DNA of 64,000 nucleotides, from assembly GCA_046350055.1 (NCBI GenBank), contig JAXMBC010000001.1:930001-994000 (forward strand), read 5' to 3'. Below, piece after piece: positions 51,206-60,224 of the stretch (positions are counted from its first letter, which is position 1; each line of letters opens with the position of its first letter). This DNA is from JAEUIE01 sp046350055 (GTDB lineage Bacteria > Planctomycetota > Planctomycetia > Gemmatales > HRBIN36). The position numbers and the translations under genes were made by a program. The notes under the pieces are model-generated. The model had not been told where the DNA came from and did no database searches. It saw only the letters and a program-made list of their open reading frames with translations.

Positions 51206-51664
51206 ATGTTCAAGCCGCTGTTCGCACTGTGCCTGCTCGCTCTCCTACCGCTTACTGTTTCTGCCCAGGATGCCACCATCACTGGCACCTACAAAGCAGA
51301 TGGCAAGGAAGCCAAGCTCATCAGCCTGCTCATCAAGGAAGGCAAGGACGACCGGAAAGGCCGTCTCTTTCTGATCTTCTCTGACAAGAAGCTCACCGGC
51401 AAGGAATCCGACATGGATGCCATGTTCGGCAGGCTTGGTAACGCCCTCGTGATCACCATGAAACCTGACGGCACCATCACCAACTGCCTGGTTGCCCACA
51501 GTGCCGTTGGCGAAGGCGGCTTCCAGTCCATCGGCGAAATCGAACTCAAGGACATGAAGAAAGCCGACGGCAAACTCTCCGGCCGCCTCACTACGAATGG
51601 ACAGCAGAAAGCCTTCGGTAAAACCTGGGAAGTGGACCTGAAGTTCAGTGGCAAACTCCCATAA
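51206..51664 (+). CDS. Small secreted hypothetical protein
   Basis: This is 152 residues from ATG 51206, with AAGGAG seven bases upstream. It has a clear signal peptide (FKPLFALCLLALLPLTVSAQ). The mature part is a compact beta barrel-like chain: ITGTYKADGKEAKLISLLIK, GRLFLIFSDKKLTGKES and LSGRLTTNGQQKAFGKTWEV. The plan resembles the lipocalin-like exported proteins of planctomycetes. No catalytic residues. The longer frame from 51107 is not supported by a leader. Confidence 0.75.
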   Translation: MFKPLFALCLLALLPLTVSAQDATITGTYKADGKEAKLISLLIKEGKDDRKGRLFLIFSDKKLTGKESDMDAMFGRLGNALVITMKPDGTITNCLVAHSAVGEGGFQSIGEIELKDMKKADGKLSGRLTTNGQQKAFGKTWEVDLKFSGKLP

Positions 51665-51701
51665 ATGGAGTTGGCATGACGCATCGCCATGGAACCGCAT
51701 A

Positions 51702-51721
51702 AACTAGTGAACAGACTAGTT
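51702..51721. promoter_or_regulatory. Operator-like palindrome before aroC
   Basis: AACTAGT and ACTAGTT (51702-51708 and 51715-51721) form a perfect inverted repeat with a 6-base spacer, 21 bases before the aroC ATG. The size and symmetry fit a dimeric repressor such as TetR or MarR types. No regulator gene is near it. Confidence 0.35.
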
Positions 51722-51742
51722 CACTGGTTTCTGGCTAGACCC

Positions 51743-52828
51743 ATGCCCGCCAACACTTTCGGCGAACTCTTCCGTGTTACAACCGCCGGCGTCAGCCATG
51801 GGCCGGGGTATCTCTGCATCGTTGATGGCTGCCCGGCTGGTTTGCCTCTTTCCGTGGATGACCTGCTCCCCGATCTCCTGCGGCGCAAGCCAGGCCAGTC
51901 GAAACTCGTCACACAGCGGAAGGAAGACGACACTCCCGAAATTCTCTCCGGCATCTTTGAAGGCAGGACCGATGGCACCCCCATTGGCATCCTCTTCCGC
52001 AACCAGGATCAGCACAGCACCGATTACGACAACCTCAAGACGCTCTACCGTCCCGGTCATGCTGACTTCACCTTTGATGCCAAGTTTGGCTTCCGCGACC
52101 ATCGGGGTGGTGGCCGAAGCAGCGCCCGGGAGACAATGTGCCGGGTAGCCGCCGGGGCTATTGCCAAAAAGCTGCTGGCTACACAAGGCGTGAATGTACT
52201 GGGCTACGTCTCTCAAGTGGGTGATGCGGTGGCGCACATCCCAGACCCTACTGCGGTCACCCTGGAACAGGTGGAAGCCACCCCGGTCCGCTGTCCCGAT
52301 CGAGTTGCAGCGGCAGTGATGACCACCCTGATCGAAACCGTCCGCAAGGAACAGGACAGCATCGGCGGGGCCGCCACCATCGTGGCCACCGGTGTGCCCG
52401 CTGGCTGGGGTGAACCGGTATTTGACAAGCTGAAAGCGGACCTCGCCAAGGCGCTGCTCTCGCTGCCTGCCGTAACTGCCTTTGAGTATGGTGCAGGCTT
52501 CGGCGTCGTTACCGCCCGTGGCTCCGAGAATAACGATCATTTCACCAGGAAATCCGATCGCATCGGCACCCTGACTAACCGCCACGGCGGCATGCTCGGT
52601 GGCATCAGCAGCGGCGAGCCGATCATCCTGCGGGTGGCAGTGAAGCCTACCAGTAGCATCCCACAGGAACAGCCCACTGTGACACAGAGCGGTGAACCCG
52701 CTACGGTGCGGGTAAAGGGGCGACACGATCCATGCCTGCTACCGCGCTTCGTGCCGATGGGCGAAGCCATGGTCGCCCTGGTGCTGGTGGACCACTGGCT
52801 GCGTCACCGCAGCCGCGTGCTCTGTTGA
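51743..52828 (+). CDS. aroC: Chorismate synthase
   Basis: This is 361 residues, the normal size, from ATG 51743 (MPANTFGELFRVTTAGVSHG). It makes chorismate from EPSP, the last step of the shikimate pathway, with reduced FMN as cofactor. The three family signatures are present: SHGPGYLCIVDGCPAGLPL, the YRPGHADFTFDAKFGFRDHR-type segment followed by GGGRSSARET, and the C-terminal RHDPCLLPRFVPMGEAM. A longer frame from 51689 adds 18 non-homologous residues. It stands alone; the palindrome just upstream may control it. Cytoplasmic, probably tetrameric. Confidence 0.97.
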   Translation: MPANTFGELFRVTTAGVSHGPGYLCIVDGCPAGLPLSVDDLLPDLLRRKPGQSKLVTQRKEDDTPEILSGIFEGRTDGTPIGILFRNQDQHSTDYDNLKTLYRPGHADFTFDAKFGFRDHRGGGRSSARETMCRVAAGAIAKKLLATQGVNVLGYVSQVGDAVAHIPDPTAVTLEQVEATPVRCPDRVAAAVMTTLIETVRKEQDSIGGAATIVATGVPAGWGEPVFDKLKADLAKALLSLPAVTAFEYGAGFGVVTARGSENNDHFTRKSDRIGTLTNRHGGMLGGISSGEPIILRVAVKPTSSIPQEQPTVTQSGEPATVRVKGRHDPCLLPRFVPMGEAMVALVLVDHWLRHRSRVLC

Positions 52829-52984
52829 CGCTCAGGCGGAAAATGACCGGTGAGAAGAGGATGGGCGAGATTCCCACCGAACCACCGACCGCGCGAGTAC
52901 AGGATGTCCTCTAGCAGACGCACCGGAAAGTGGCTCTGTTTCTAACCCGACTATGCGTACAGTTCCACGTTGAAGTCAATTGCA

Positions 52985-54967
52985 TCAGTCATTGATGATG
53001 ACAAACGAGTCCAGAGAAACTAGATCGTGAAATACTCCTGCATTCGAAAGGTAATCCAGAAGTTGTTCTCGTGTCGCATCGATAGCCAAGCCAGTATTGT
53101 AGAACTCGAAGATATCAGAACCGTCTCCACCGATGGCAATCATGTCATAGGCTTGAGTATCGAAGCCATCTACTCTGATTACGTCGTTACCTGCGTTACC
53201 ATAGAGTTCATCAATACCCGGTCCACCTGCCAGATTGTCACCATTCTCGGAACCGCGCAATATATCGTTGTATGCACTACCGGAAAAGTTTACGTATCCA
53301 GCTGTGTATCCTGAAGCATCGAAGATGCAAGCATTCTCTGCATTAAGGATGAAATTTTCACAGGCATTCCGCAAGTAGGTCACCCCATCGAGAACGATGC
53401 CTGAATTGGTGATGCGAGCCTGCGTGAAATATTGTGTAAATGACAGCGTATCGTTACCATTGCCCCCGTTCCATACAGCTTCGAGTGTGACAGTTAAGGA
53501 ATCATTCCCAGCACCCCCCTGAACACTGCACCCATTGCCACCGAATAAATGGTCATTGCCTGAGCCACCAGAAACCAGACTATTATCCCCTGCTGAATAG
53601 ACAAAATCATCACCCGCATCACCGTAAAGTTGATCGTCGACTGTGATTCCAGATTCGGCAAATTCGTTCAGAATGTCGTCATCTGTGCCACCGTGAACAA
53701 TATCTGAGTCTTCTTCGCCGTTAAGATCATCGTTCCCGCTGTTTCCATATACTTCATCATTGCCTGAGCCACCTCGTATCCAATCATTACCAAGTCCCCC
53801 ACGCAGTACATCATTCCCATCAAACCCATAAATGTTATCCGCACCAGATTGGCCATTGATATCGTCATTACCATTGCCACCAAAGATCAAGTCATCTCCT
53901 GCACCACCGAGAAGCGTATTGTCGCCTGGACCACCATTAAGCTGGTCATTGCCTTCTCGTCCATCAAGTAAATCGATTCCATCTCCCCCATCCAGGAAAT
54001 CATCTCCTGATGTACCATAGATTTTATCATTGCCGCCTCCGCCGTATGCTGCACATCCATAAGAAAAAGGACGACAATCGACTAGGTCGTCACCTTCCGA
54101 ACCAATGATCGTGAAGACTTCCGCTTGATAGTTGTTTTGCACAAAGCCATCAACATTCAGTGTGTTGAGCCTGGCAATGAAGGTGCCATTGAAAGACAGA
54201 TACTCTTCTATCGTATCAATGCCAGCGCCTGCTCTATACACATCCTGACCTAATCCACCGGTCAAATAATCATCGCCATCACCACCGATCAAAGTATCAT
54301 TCCAACCTTCCGAATAGGAATCGTCTCCACTCAGATAGTCATTGCCAGCCCCGCCCTGTAGATAATCACTGCCATCCCCACCGATAAGCACATCATCAAA
54401 ACTGGTTCCATATAGAACATCGTTTCCTTGTCTTGTGAATGCACTGATGCCAATTTGCGTAAATGGCCTTGCATCAATCGTGTCATTCCCGTCGCCCAAA
54501 TTAAAAACGATGCCTTGCACCGAGCCAAAGTTTACCGATATGGAAACTTCACTGGTAGCAAAGGTAAATCCATGCGTGTTAAATGTCGTGTTGGTGTCGC
54601 TGGCAATTGCACCGGTATAGAGCGTGAACTGGCCGCCACTGAAATTGACCAGAGGTGGGAAGACGTTATTGAGCCATACGGTTCCTGCGCTGGCAGACAG
54701 ATCTACGTTGAATGCAGAAGCCGATGACGCAAGCAGCGTTTGATCACCTGGTGTGCTGGAATCGAGATCAATGAAGCTATTCAGCAACGAATCCGAGATG
54801 TTGTGCTGAACGTAACCGTCAGGATTGACACTAAGATTTATAAAACCATCTTCTGCGTCGGCAAGGAAAGTGGCTTCCGTACCTGACAAGCTAAATAATA
54901 CCGCGGGAACGATGCGGTCATGCAAGGATTCCAACGTCAATCGAGAACGGCGTAATAAGGACTTCAT
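52985..54967 (-). CDS. AT-richer exported RTX calcium-binding protein
   Basis: This is 660 residues. The N-terminus has LTLESLHDRIVPAVLF, the same leader motif as the proteins at 7010 and 29194. Residues about 20-150 are a beta domain and about 165-590 contain many RTX nonapeptide repeats (GGDGSDYLQGG, GGAGNDYLSGD, GGNGCSVQGGAGND), expected to fold as calcium-binding beta rolls. Its coding DNA uses many A/T-ending codons, unlike most neighbours, which suggests either recent acquisition or different selection. It is probably surface-attached or secreted. No protease or lipase domain is present. Confidence 0.85.
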   Translation of the reverse strand: MKSLLRRSRLTLESLHDRIVPAVLFSLSGTEATFLADAEDGFINLSVNPDGYVQHNISDSLLNSFIDLDSSTPGDQTLLASSASAFNVDLSASAGTVWLNNVFPPLVNFSGGQFTLYTGAIASDTNTTFNTHGFTFATSEVSISVNFGSVQGIVFNLGDGNDTIDARPFTQIGISAFTRQGNDVLYGTSFDDVLIGGDGSDYLQGGAGNDYLSGDDSYSEGWNDTLIGGDGDDYLTGGLGQDVYRAGAGIDTIEEYLSFNGTFIARLNTLNVDGFVQNNYQAEVFTIIGSEGDDLVDCRPFSYGCAAYGGGGNDKIYGTSGDDFLDGGDGIDLLDGREGNDQLNGGPGDNTLLGGAGDDLIFGGNGNDDINGQSGADNIYGFDGNDVLRGGLGNDWIRGGSGNDEVYGNSGNDDLNGEEDSDIVHGGTDDDILNEFAESGITVDDQLYGDAGDDFVYSAGDNSLVSGGSGNDHLFGGNGCSVQGGAGNDSLTVTLEAVWNGGNGNDTLSFTQYFTQARITNSGIVLDGVTYLRNACENFILNAENACIFDASGYTAGYVNFSGSAYNDILRGSENGDNLAGGPGIDELYGNAGNDVIRVDGFDTQAYDMIAIGGDGSDIFEFYNTGLAIDATREQLLDYLSNAGVFHDLVSLDSFVIIND

Positions 54968-55280
54968 CCTACGGCTCCATTAAACAGTATTCATGATTGA
55001 TTGCTGAACCTAGCTGAACGAACTATTAAAAACAACAAGAAACTGGTTTGAAAGACTGATTTACAAGACAAATCCAAAATGCACGATTAAAGTCCTCCAG
55101 ATGCACTAGAGGAATCTAACTTCTTAAGTTTATTCGCACCTAGATACACATCGATCACAGATGAATGTGCATATCACAGATGCAGAAAGAGGCGCAATGT
55201 ATTCCCGGCCACTGCCCAGATTGGCGCTGAGGGGTTTCTTTCGCAGCGTAGCCCTTCCTGCTGAGCCATACAACATCTCC
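54968..55280. other. AT-rich gap with a short direct repeat
   Basis: Between the RTX gene and the glycosyltransferase start there are 313 bases, clearly AT-rich up to about 55190. I see no gene in it. ATCACAGATG occurs twice, at 55154-55163 and 55173-55182, 19 bases apart. If translation starts at the ATG 55197 instead, the gap is shorter. Confidence 0.5.
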
Positions 55281-56426
55281 ATGCTTCTCACTCTCGCCAT
55301 CATCGCTGCGTGTCTGGCTGCGCTGCCAGCACTACTCATCGTTGCCAATATCAAGCTTTACGTACCGCCACCGCAGGCAGAGCATCTGCCCGATGAGCTG
55401 AAGCAGCGTCCCATCTCCGTACTCATCCCGGCGCGCGATGAAGAGCAGTCGATCCGTGCTGCTCTGGAAGCAGTGCTTGCCAATCATCATCCACTCGAAG
55501 TCATCGTGCTGGACGATCATTCTACCGATGACACCGCCCGCATCGTGCGCGAACTCCAGCAGCGTGATCCACGGGTGAGGCTCGAAAGTGCTCAGCCCTT
55601 GCCCGATGGCTGGTGTGGCAAGCAACACGCTTGCGCCAGCCTGGCGAAGCTGGCCCGCTATGACTATCTGCTTTTTCTGGATGCTGATGTGCGTATTGCC
55701 GCGGACGCCTTGCCCCGTCTGCTTGCTTTTCAAGTGGATAGCCAGGCTGAGCTGGTCTCCGGCTTTCCCCAACAGCTCACGGGCACCTTCTTTGAGAAGC
55801 TGGCGATTCCCCTCATTCACTTCCTGCTGCTTGGCTTCCTACCCATGAGCCGCATGCGACAGTTCCCCACCGAGCGGCCCTATGCGGCCGGCTGTGGACA
55901 ACTCTTCTTCACGACCAGGGAGAGCTACGAAAAGATGGGCGGCCATGCGATGATCAAGAACAGCCTGCACGATGGCATCAAGTTGCCTCGCGCCTATCGG
56001 GCAGCAGGGCTGAAGACCGATCTCTGCGACGCTACCGATCTGGCACAGTGTCGCATGTATCAGCGAAGCAGCGAGGTCTGGTCGGGACTGGCAAAGAATG
56101 CCACCGAAGGATTAGCCACCCCTGTGATGATAGTGCCAGCCACAATCCTCCTGCTCGGCGGACAGGTGTTACCCTTGGTGCTGCTGGTCTGGCAACTGCT
56201 GCTCTTGCCAGATGTCCAGACCTGGCCACTATCGCTCACTATCGCAGCCTGCCTGCTGGCCTACACACCGCGGCTCGTGGGAGTGGGACGCTTCAAGCAA
56301 TCACTGCTGGGAGCAGTGCTGCATCCGCTGGGGGTGTTGTACGTCGTGTTCATCCAGTGGTACGCGCTGGTGCGCAAGCTCTTGGGGGTGAAGGCAAGCT
56401 GGCGGGGGCGGCGGTACGGTAACTAG
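55281..56426 (+). CDS. Family 2 glycosyltransferase (HpnB/CruC-like, membrane)
   Basis: This is 381 residues from ATG 55281; an ATG at 55197 with GAGG upstream is an alternative. One N-terminal helix (TLAIIAACLAALPALLIVAN) anchors a GT-A domain: PISVLIPARDEEQSIRAALE, VIVLDDHSTDDT, LPDGWCGKQHACASLAKLA and the DxD-like YLLFLDADVRI, followed by PYAAGCGQLFFTTRESYE and HDGIKLPRAYRAAG with the acceptor-site acid. Three or four C-terminal helices follow. The LPDGWCGK motif occurs in hopanoid-associated HpnB and carotenoid glycosyltransferases, so a lipid acceptor is likely. Confidence 0.88.
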   Translation: MLLTLAIIAACLAALPALLIVANIKLYVPPPQAEHLPDELKQRPISVLIPARDEEQSIRAALEAVLANHHPLEVIVLDDHSTDDTARIVRELQQRDPRVRLESAQPLPDGWCGKQHACASLAKLARYDYLLFLDADVRIAADALPRLLAFQVDSQAELVSGFPQQLTGTFFEKLAIPLIHFLLLGFLPMSRMRQFPTERPYAAGCGQLFFTTRESYEKMGGHAMIKNSLHDGIKLPRAYRAAGLKTDLCDATDLAQCRMYQRSSEVWSGLAKNATEGLATPVMIVPATILLLGGQVLPLVLLVWQLLLLPDVQTWPLSLTIAACLLAYTPRLVGVGRFKQSLLGAVLHPLGVLYVVFIQWYALVRKLLGVKASWRGRRYGN

Positions 56427-56432
56427 CACAGA

Positions 56433-56541
56433 TAGTAGACGCGGCGTCTCGCCGCGTATGCCATGGCTTGTGACATTGCAACTTCAGACGTAGTAGCACC
56501 AGCACAAGTTATTGCAGACGCGGCAGGATGCCGCGTCTACT
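56433..56541. repeat. Paired palindromic (REPIN/MITE-like) element 3
   Basis: The arms AGTAGACGCGGC... at 56433-56460 and its inverted copy at 56514-56541 (28 bases each) share the outer 12 bases and GCCGCGT. Each arm is a palindrome around GTCTC or ATCCT. The centre contains TGCAACTTCAGA and GCACCAGCAC, resembling the centre of element 2. It fills the gap between the glycosyltransferase and the MBL-fold gene. Confidence 0.7.
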
Positions 56542-56544
56542 GTA

Positions 56545-57339
56545 CTACAGCTTCGGCAGCTTGCCCGCGGCGACATCCCGTTCCCACTGTTCCAGTAGTG
56601 GCCAGCTGACAGCACAGGTTCCGAAGTCGGGCAGGGTCTGATAGCCAGTCAAGCGGTCGATGGTCTTTTGCACCAGGGCCTTGTCCTTGAGGAATGCCGG
56701 GCCGTGGCTAGGCAATAACACGCGGGCATCGTCATCGCGAATGCGCTTCAAACTGTTGATGAAGTGAGGCAGATGCGATCCATGATGAGCATCGATCACT
56801 CCCACGCCGCCATCCTTGTAGAGGTTGTCACCCGAGAAGAGCACATCCCCCACTTTGAATGCGAGCTGCCCTTCAGTGTGGCCCGGCGTATGCCAGACAG
56901 CGAGCTGGATGTCGCCAATCTCCAGGATGTCTCCCTCATTGACAATGATGTCCACCTTGCAAGGTGGCATCTCCAGATCGATGTCCTGCGCACTGATGCG
57001 GGCGAACGTTTCTATCACGTCCCCCTTTTCCATCAACGGGGCTGCCTGGGGATGGGCCACCACCCGGGCGCTCGGCAAAAGTTCCTTCGCCCTGGCCAGC
57101 CCCTGCACATGGTCAGCATCGGCATGGGTGGCAATCAGGTACTTGCATTGGGAAAGTTTGAAATCGAGATCACGCAGCAGATCGATGATATCGGGCACCG
57201 TGTCGAGGTAGCCCACATCCATCAGGGCAAACTCTGTACCGCCATCCAGCAGATAGACGTTGACCCCCAGCTTCCGGCTGGCCTGGTAATTCAGTTCAAT
57301 AACTTTGGGATCTTTCAGGAGATACTTGCGCTTGAGCAT
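56545..57339 (-). CDS. MBL-fold metallo-hydrolase
   Basis: This is 264 residues. The metal-binding motif is YLIATHADADHVQGLARA, an HxDxDH variant of HxHxDH in which the second His is Asp. Further ligands are in WHTPGHTEGQLAFKVGDVLF, SGDNLYKDGG and the C-terminal LLPSHGPAFL. The family hydrolyses thioesters, phosphodiesters or lactones with one or two zinc or iron ions; the altered motif may change metal use. It stands alone, divergent from the kinase gene at 57497. Cytoplasmic. Confidence 0.88.
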   Translation of the reverse strand: MLKRKYLLKDPKVIELNYQASRKLGVNVYLLDGGTEFALMDVGYLDTVPDIIDLLRDLDFKLSQCKYLIATHADADHVQGLARAKELLPSARVVAHPQAAPLMEKGDVIETFARISAQDIDLEMPPCKVDIIVNEGDILEIGDIQLAVWHTPGHTEGQLAFKVGDVLFSGDNLYKDGGVGVIDAHHGSHLPHFINSLKRIRDDDARVLLPSHGPAFLKDKALVQKTIDRLTGYQTLPDFGTCAVSWPLLEQWERDVAAGKLPKL

Positions 57340-57496
57340 AGGGTTAGATTACACAAGCTGGCAACACGATGCCAGTTCCCTCTCCTGTTTGGAAGAGGGG
57401 AGAAAACGATGAGGATCGCAATCTCCCCCCTGCTCTTCACGAATACTTCAGTGGTAAGTCGTTAGAATCTAGCTACCCACCGCCTGCTCCTTTATC

Positions 57497-60196
57497 ATGA
57501 GCCTCATGAACCCCAACGATGTTTCTGCTTTTCCGACGACGGCCTATCGTCCCGGTCATTCGACCGACGATGCCGAGCAGACCGTCATTTCGCCGGGGTC
57601 CAGTAGCACCGTTACCACGCCGCAGATCATTCCCGGCTACGACATGGTGAAAGAACTGGGCCGGGGTGGCATGGGCGTTGTCTACCTCGCCAGGCAGCAG
57701 AGCCTCAATCGCCAGGTCGCCCTCAAGATGGTGCTGGCTGGCCAGCATGCCAGCAGTTCCGATCTGGCCCGCTTCAAGACCGAAGCAGAAGCTGTTGCCC
57801 AGTTACAGCATCCTCACATTGTCCAAGTCATCGAAACAGGAGAACATCAGGGCACACCCTGGTTCTCGATGGAGTATGTCTCGGGTGGCAGCCTGGAGAA
57901 GCGACTGCAGGGCCGACCACTGCCCGCCCGCGAAGCAGCACGCATTACCAGCATGATTGCTGAAGCGGTCGCTCATGCTCATGCCCGCGGGGTGCTGCAT
58001 CGCGACCTCAAGCCAGCCAACATTCTCGTACAGGATGTCGAAACCCAGTCCAGCACCGTTGACAGTACTCAGAAGCCCACTCGCAATGTCCCCAGCAAGG
58101 GCAACACCGTGGTGCTCGAGAGCATCGCGGCGCCTGCAGGCTCCGGGACGCAGGCTCCGGTCACTCTCAAAGTCACCGACTTCGGACTGGCCAAGCAGCT
58201 CGACGATGGCCGTACCCTGGCAGGCACCAGAACGCAGGCAGGCACCGTCATGGGCTCGCCCAGCTACATGGCTCCGGAGCAGGCCGCAGGCGACACCGCT
58301 GCAGTCGGCCCCACTGTCGATGTCTATGCCCTGGGAGCGTTGCTCTACGAACTGCTCACCGGCCGGCCGCCTTTCCGTGCCAGCACCTCGTGGGACACCA
58401 TCGTGCAGGTGCTGAACGATGAACCAGTGCCACCCACCCGACTGATGCCTCGCCTGCCGAGAGACATTGAAACCATCTGTCTCAAGTGCCTGGCCAAGGA
58501 TCCCAAGAAGCGCTATGCCACGGTCGCTGAACTCGATGCGGATGTACAGCGGTTTCTGAAGGATGAGCCGATCCAGGCCCGGCCTATCGCCTGGTGGGAG
58601 CGTACCTGGAAAGCAGCCAAACGCCGGCCCACACTGGCTGGCCTGATCGTCACTGCTATCGTGGCGGTGGGGATCATCATCGCCCTTATCTCCATCGGCA
58701 ACGCCAAACTGCGGGACGAGCGCATCGCTGCGGAAGAGGCCCGCGACAAGGCGATGGTCGCCATGAAGAAAGCGGAGGCAGAGCAGCAGAAGGCCCAGAA
58801 ACGGTTGGAGAAGGCTGTCGAAGCAGTGGAGAAACTGCTGACCCGCACCGCCAGCGAGAATTGGGCCCGCCGCCCTGAACTCCAGGATGAACGCAAGAAG
58901 CTCCTGGAGGAAGCGGTCACCTTCTATCAGGCATTCCTGGAACAGGAAAGCGACGACCCCCTGCTTCGCCGTGAAGCAGCCCGCGTCTACTACCGCATGG
59001 CGGGCGTCTATCTGCTGCTGGGCGATTCCAAGAACGCGCAGCAGACATTGCAGAAGACCAGGGAACTGCAGGAATCGCTCTGCGAACAGTTCCCTGAGAA
59101 CACCGAATACCGCCACGACCTGGTTAAGACGGTCAACTTCCTGGGCAATGCCGAGGTCATGCAGGGGCAGTATGCGAACAGCAAGAACATGTATGAGCGG
59201 GCAGCCAAGAATGCCGAGGCACTGGTGCAGGCCTTTCCGGATAACATCGAGTTCAAGATCACCCTGGTACGCACCTACCTCTCGCTGTACCAGTTCAACT
59301 CCCACACCAACATGACCCTGGCACTGGCTTATCTCACGAAAGCCAGCGACATCAGCAGGAAAATCTACGATGCCGACCCCAAGCCATACCTCAATCAACT
59401 GACCTACCTGACTTTGCTCATCGAGCAGGCCCAGCTCAACCTCAACCAGAACAAGCCAGTCGAAGTGAAAAAACTGCTCGAGCAGATCCAGCCCCTGCTT
59501 GTCAGCCTGGAGAAAGGCCAGGCACCCTCGGTACAGGATCGCGATCAGTTCGAAAGCCTGTACGCACGCTACACCATCATCCATGGTTACTCCATGGTGC
59601 GCAGCGGCAACAACGAAACCGGCGAAGCGGAGCTACGTAAGGGTGTCGCCATGCTCGACACCATGCTCACGCAGCGGCCCAAGCACTTCCCTGTCCGCAT
59701 GCTGCAGATGAATGCACTGCAGACGCTGGGCGAAGTGCAGGATCGTCAGCAGAAACTCGACGATGCCCGCAAGACCATGGAGCGCACGTTCAAGCTCCAG
59801 GACCAGATGTTCAAGGACATGCCCCACCTGGCCTTCCTCCGCGGCGCGGGCAACCAGCAGCGGTCTGAACTGCTGATCCTGCGTGCCAAGGAAGGGTCTA
59901 TCAAAGGCTACGACCGTTCCGCCGAAGAACTGCTCCGCAGCCGACAGGCCCGGGACAACCCCGATGTCATCTACAATGTCGCCTGTGGCTACTCACAAGC
60001 CTCGGTGCATGCCCAGACAGATGTCAAGGAATGGTACGCCAAGCGGGCCATCGTCCTGCTCAATGAACTCTTCGACAAGAAGTACTTCACACCCAGCCGC
60101 ATCGTCAACATGCTCATCGATGCCGACCTCGCCCCCCTGCGGGAACGGGACGATTACAAGGCGTTCCTGAAACGGTTTGGCACGACGAAACCGTAG
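57497..60196 (+). CDS. Transmembrane Ser/Thr kinase with TPR-like C-terminal domain
   Basis: This is 899 residues. After a 50-residue polar start, the kinase has GRGGMGVVYLARQQ, VALKMVLAG, VLHRDLKPANIL, VTDFGLAKQL and GSPSYMAPEQAAG. A 50-residue insert separates the catalytic loop and DFG. The domain ends near 360; a membrane helix follows (about 380-400, LIVTAIVAVGIIIALISIG), then a charged coiled coil (KAEAEQQKAQKRLEKAVEAV) and about 430 residues of TPR-like helices, for example RREAARVYYRMAGVYLLLGD and SKNMYERAAKNAEALVQAFP. The kinase is therefore inside and the TPR part outside, fit for sensing an envelope partner. Confidence 0.92.
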   Translation: MSLMNPNDVSAFPTTAYRPGHSTDDAEQTVISPGSSSTVTTPQIIPGYDMVKELGRGGMGVVYLARQQSLNRQVALKMVLAGQHASSSDLARFKTEAEAVAQLQHPHIVQVIETGEHQGTPWFSMEYVSGGSLEKRLQGRPLPAREAARITSMIAEAVAHAHARGVLHRDLKPANILVQDVETQSSTVDSTQKPTRNVPSKGNTVVLESIAAPAGSGTQAPVTLKVTDFGLAKQLDDGRTLAGTRTQAGTVMGSPSYMAPEQAAGDTAAVGPTVDVYALGALLYELLTGRPPFRASTSWDTIVQVLNDEPVPPTRLMPRLPRDIETICLKCLAKDPKKRYATVAELDADVQRFLKDEPIQARPIAWWERTWKAAKRRPTLAGLIVTAIVAVGIIIALISIGNAKLRDERIAAEEARDKAMVAMKKAEAEQQKAQKRLEKAVEAVEKLLTRTASENWARRPELQDERKKLLEEAVTFYQAFLEQESDDPLLRREAARVYYRMAGVYLLLGDSKNAQQTLQKTRELQESLCEQFPENTEYRHDLVKTVNFLGNAEVMQGQYANSKNMYERAAKNAEALVQAFPDNIEFKITLVRTYLSLYQFNSHTNMTLALAYLTKASDISRKIYDADPKPYLNQLTYLTLLIEQAQLNLNQNKPVEVKKLLEQIQPLLVSLEKGQAPSVQDRDQFESLYARYTIIHGYSMVRSGNNETGEAELRKGVAMLDTMLTQRPKHFPVRMLQMNALQTLGEVQDRQQKLDDARKTMERTFKLQDQMFKDMPHLAFLRGAGNQQRSELLILRAKEGSIKGYDRSAEELLRSRQARDNPDVIYNVACGYSQASVHAQTDVKEWYAKRAIVLLNELFDKKYFTPSRIVNMLIDADLAPLRERDDYKAFLKRFGTTKP

Positions 60197-60224
60197 GCAG
60201 ACGTTCCATACAACGCAAGCCCTG

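Noticed and set aside
53500..54400. Regular short repeats that could suggest a CRISPR array or minisatellite
   Set aside because: The repeats are the coding DNA of RTX nonapeptides: no exact repeat with unique spacers, and the frame stays open.
57803..59584. 593-residue minus-strand open frame
   Set aside because: It is antisense to the TPR kinase and shows no protein-like motif.
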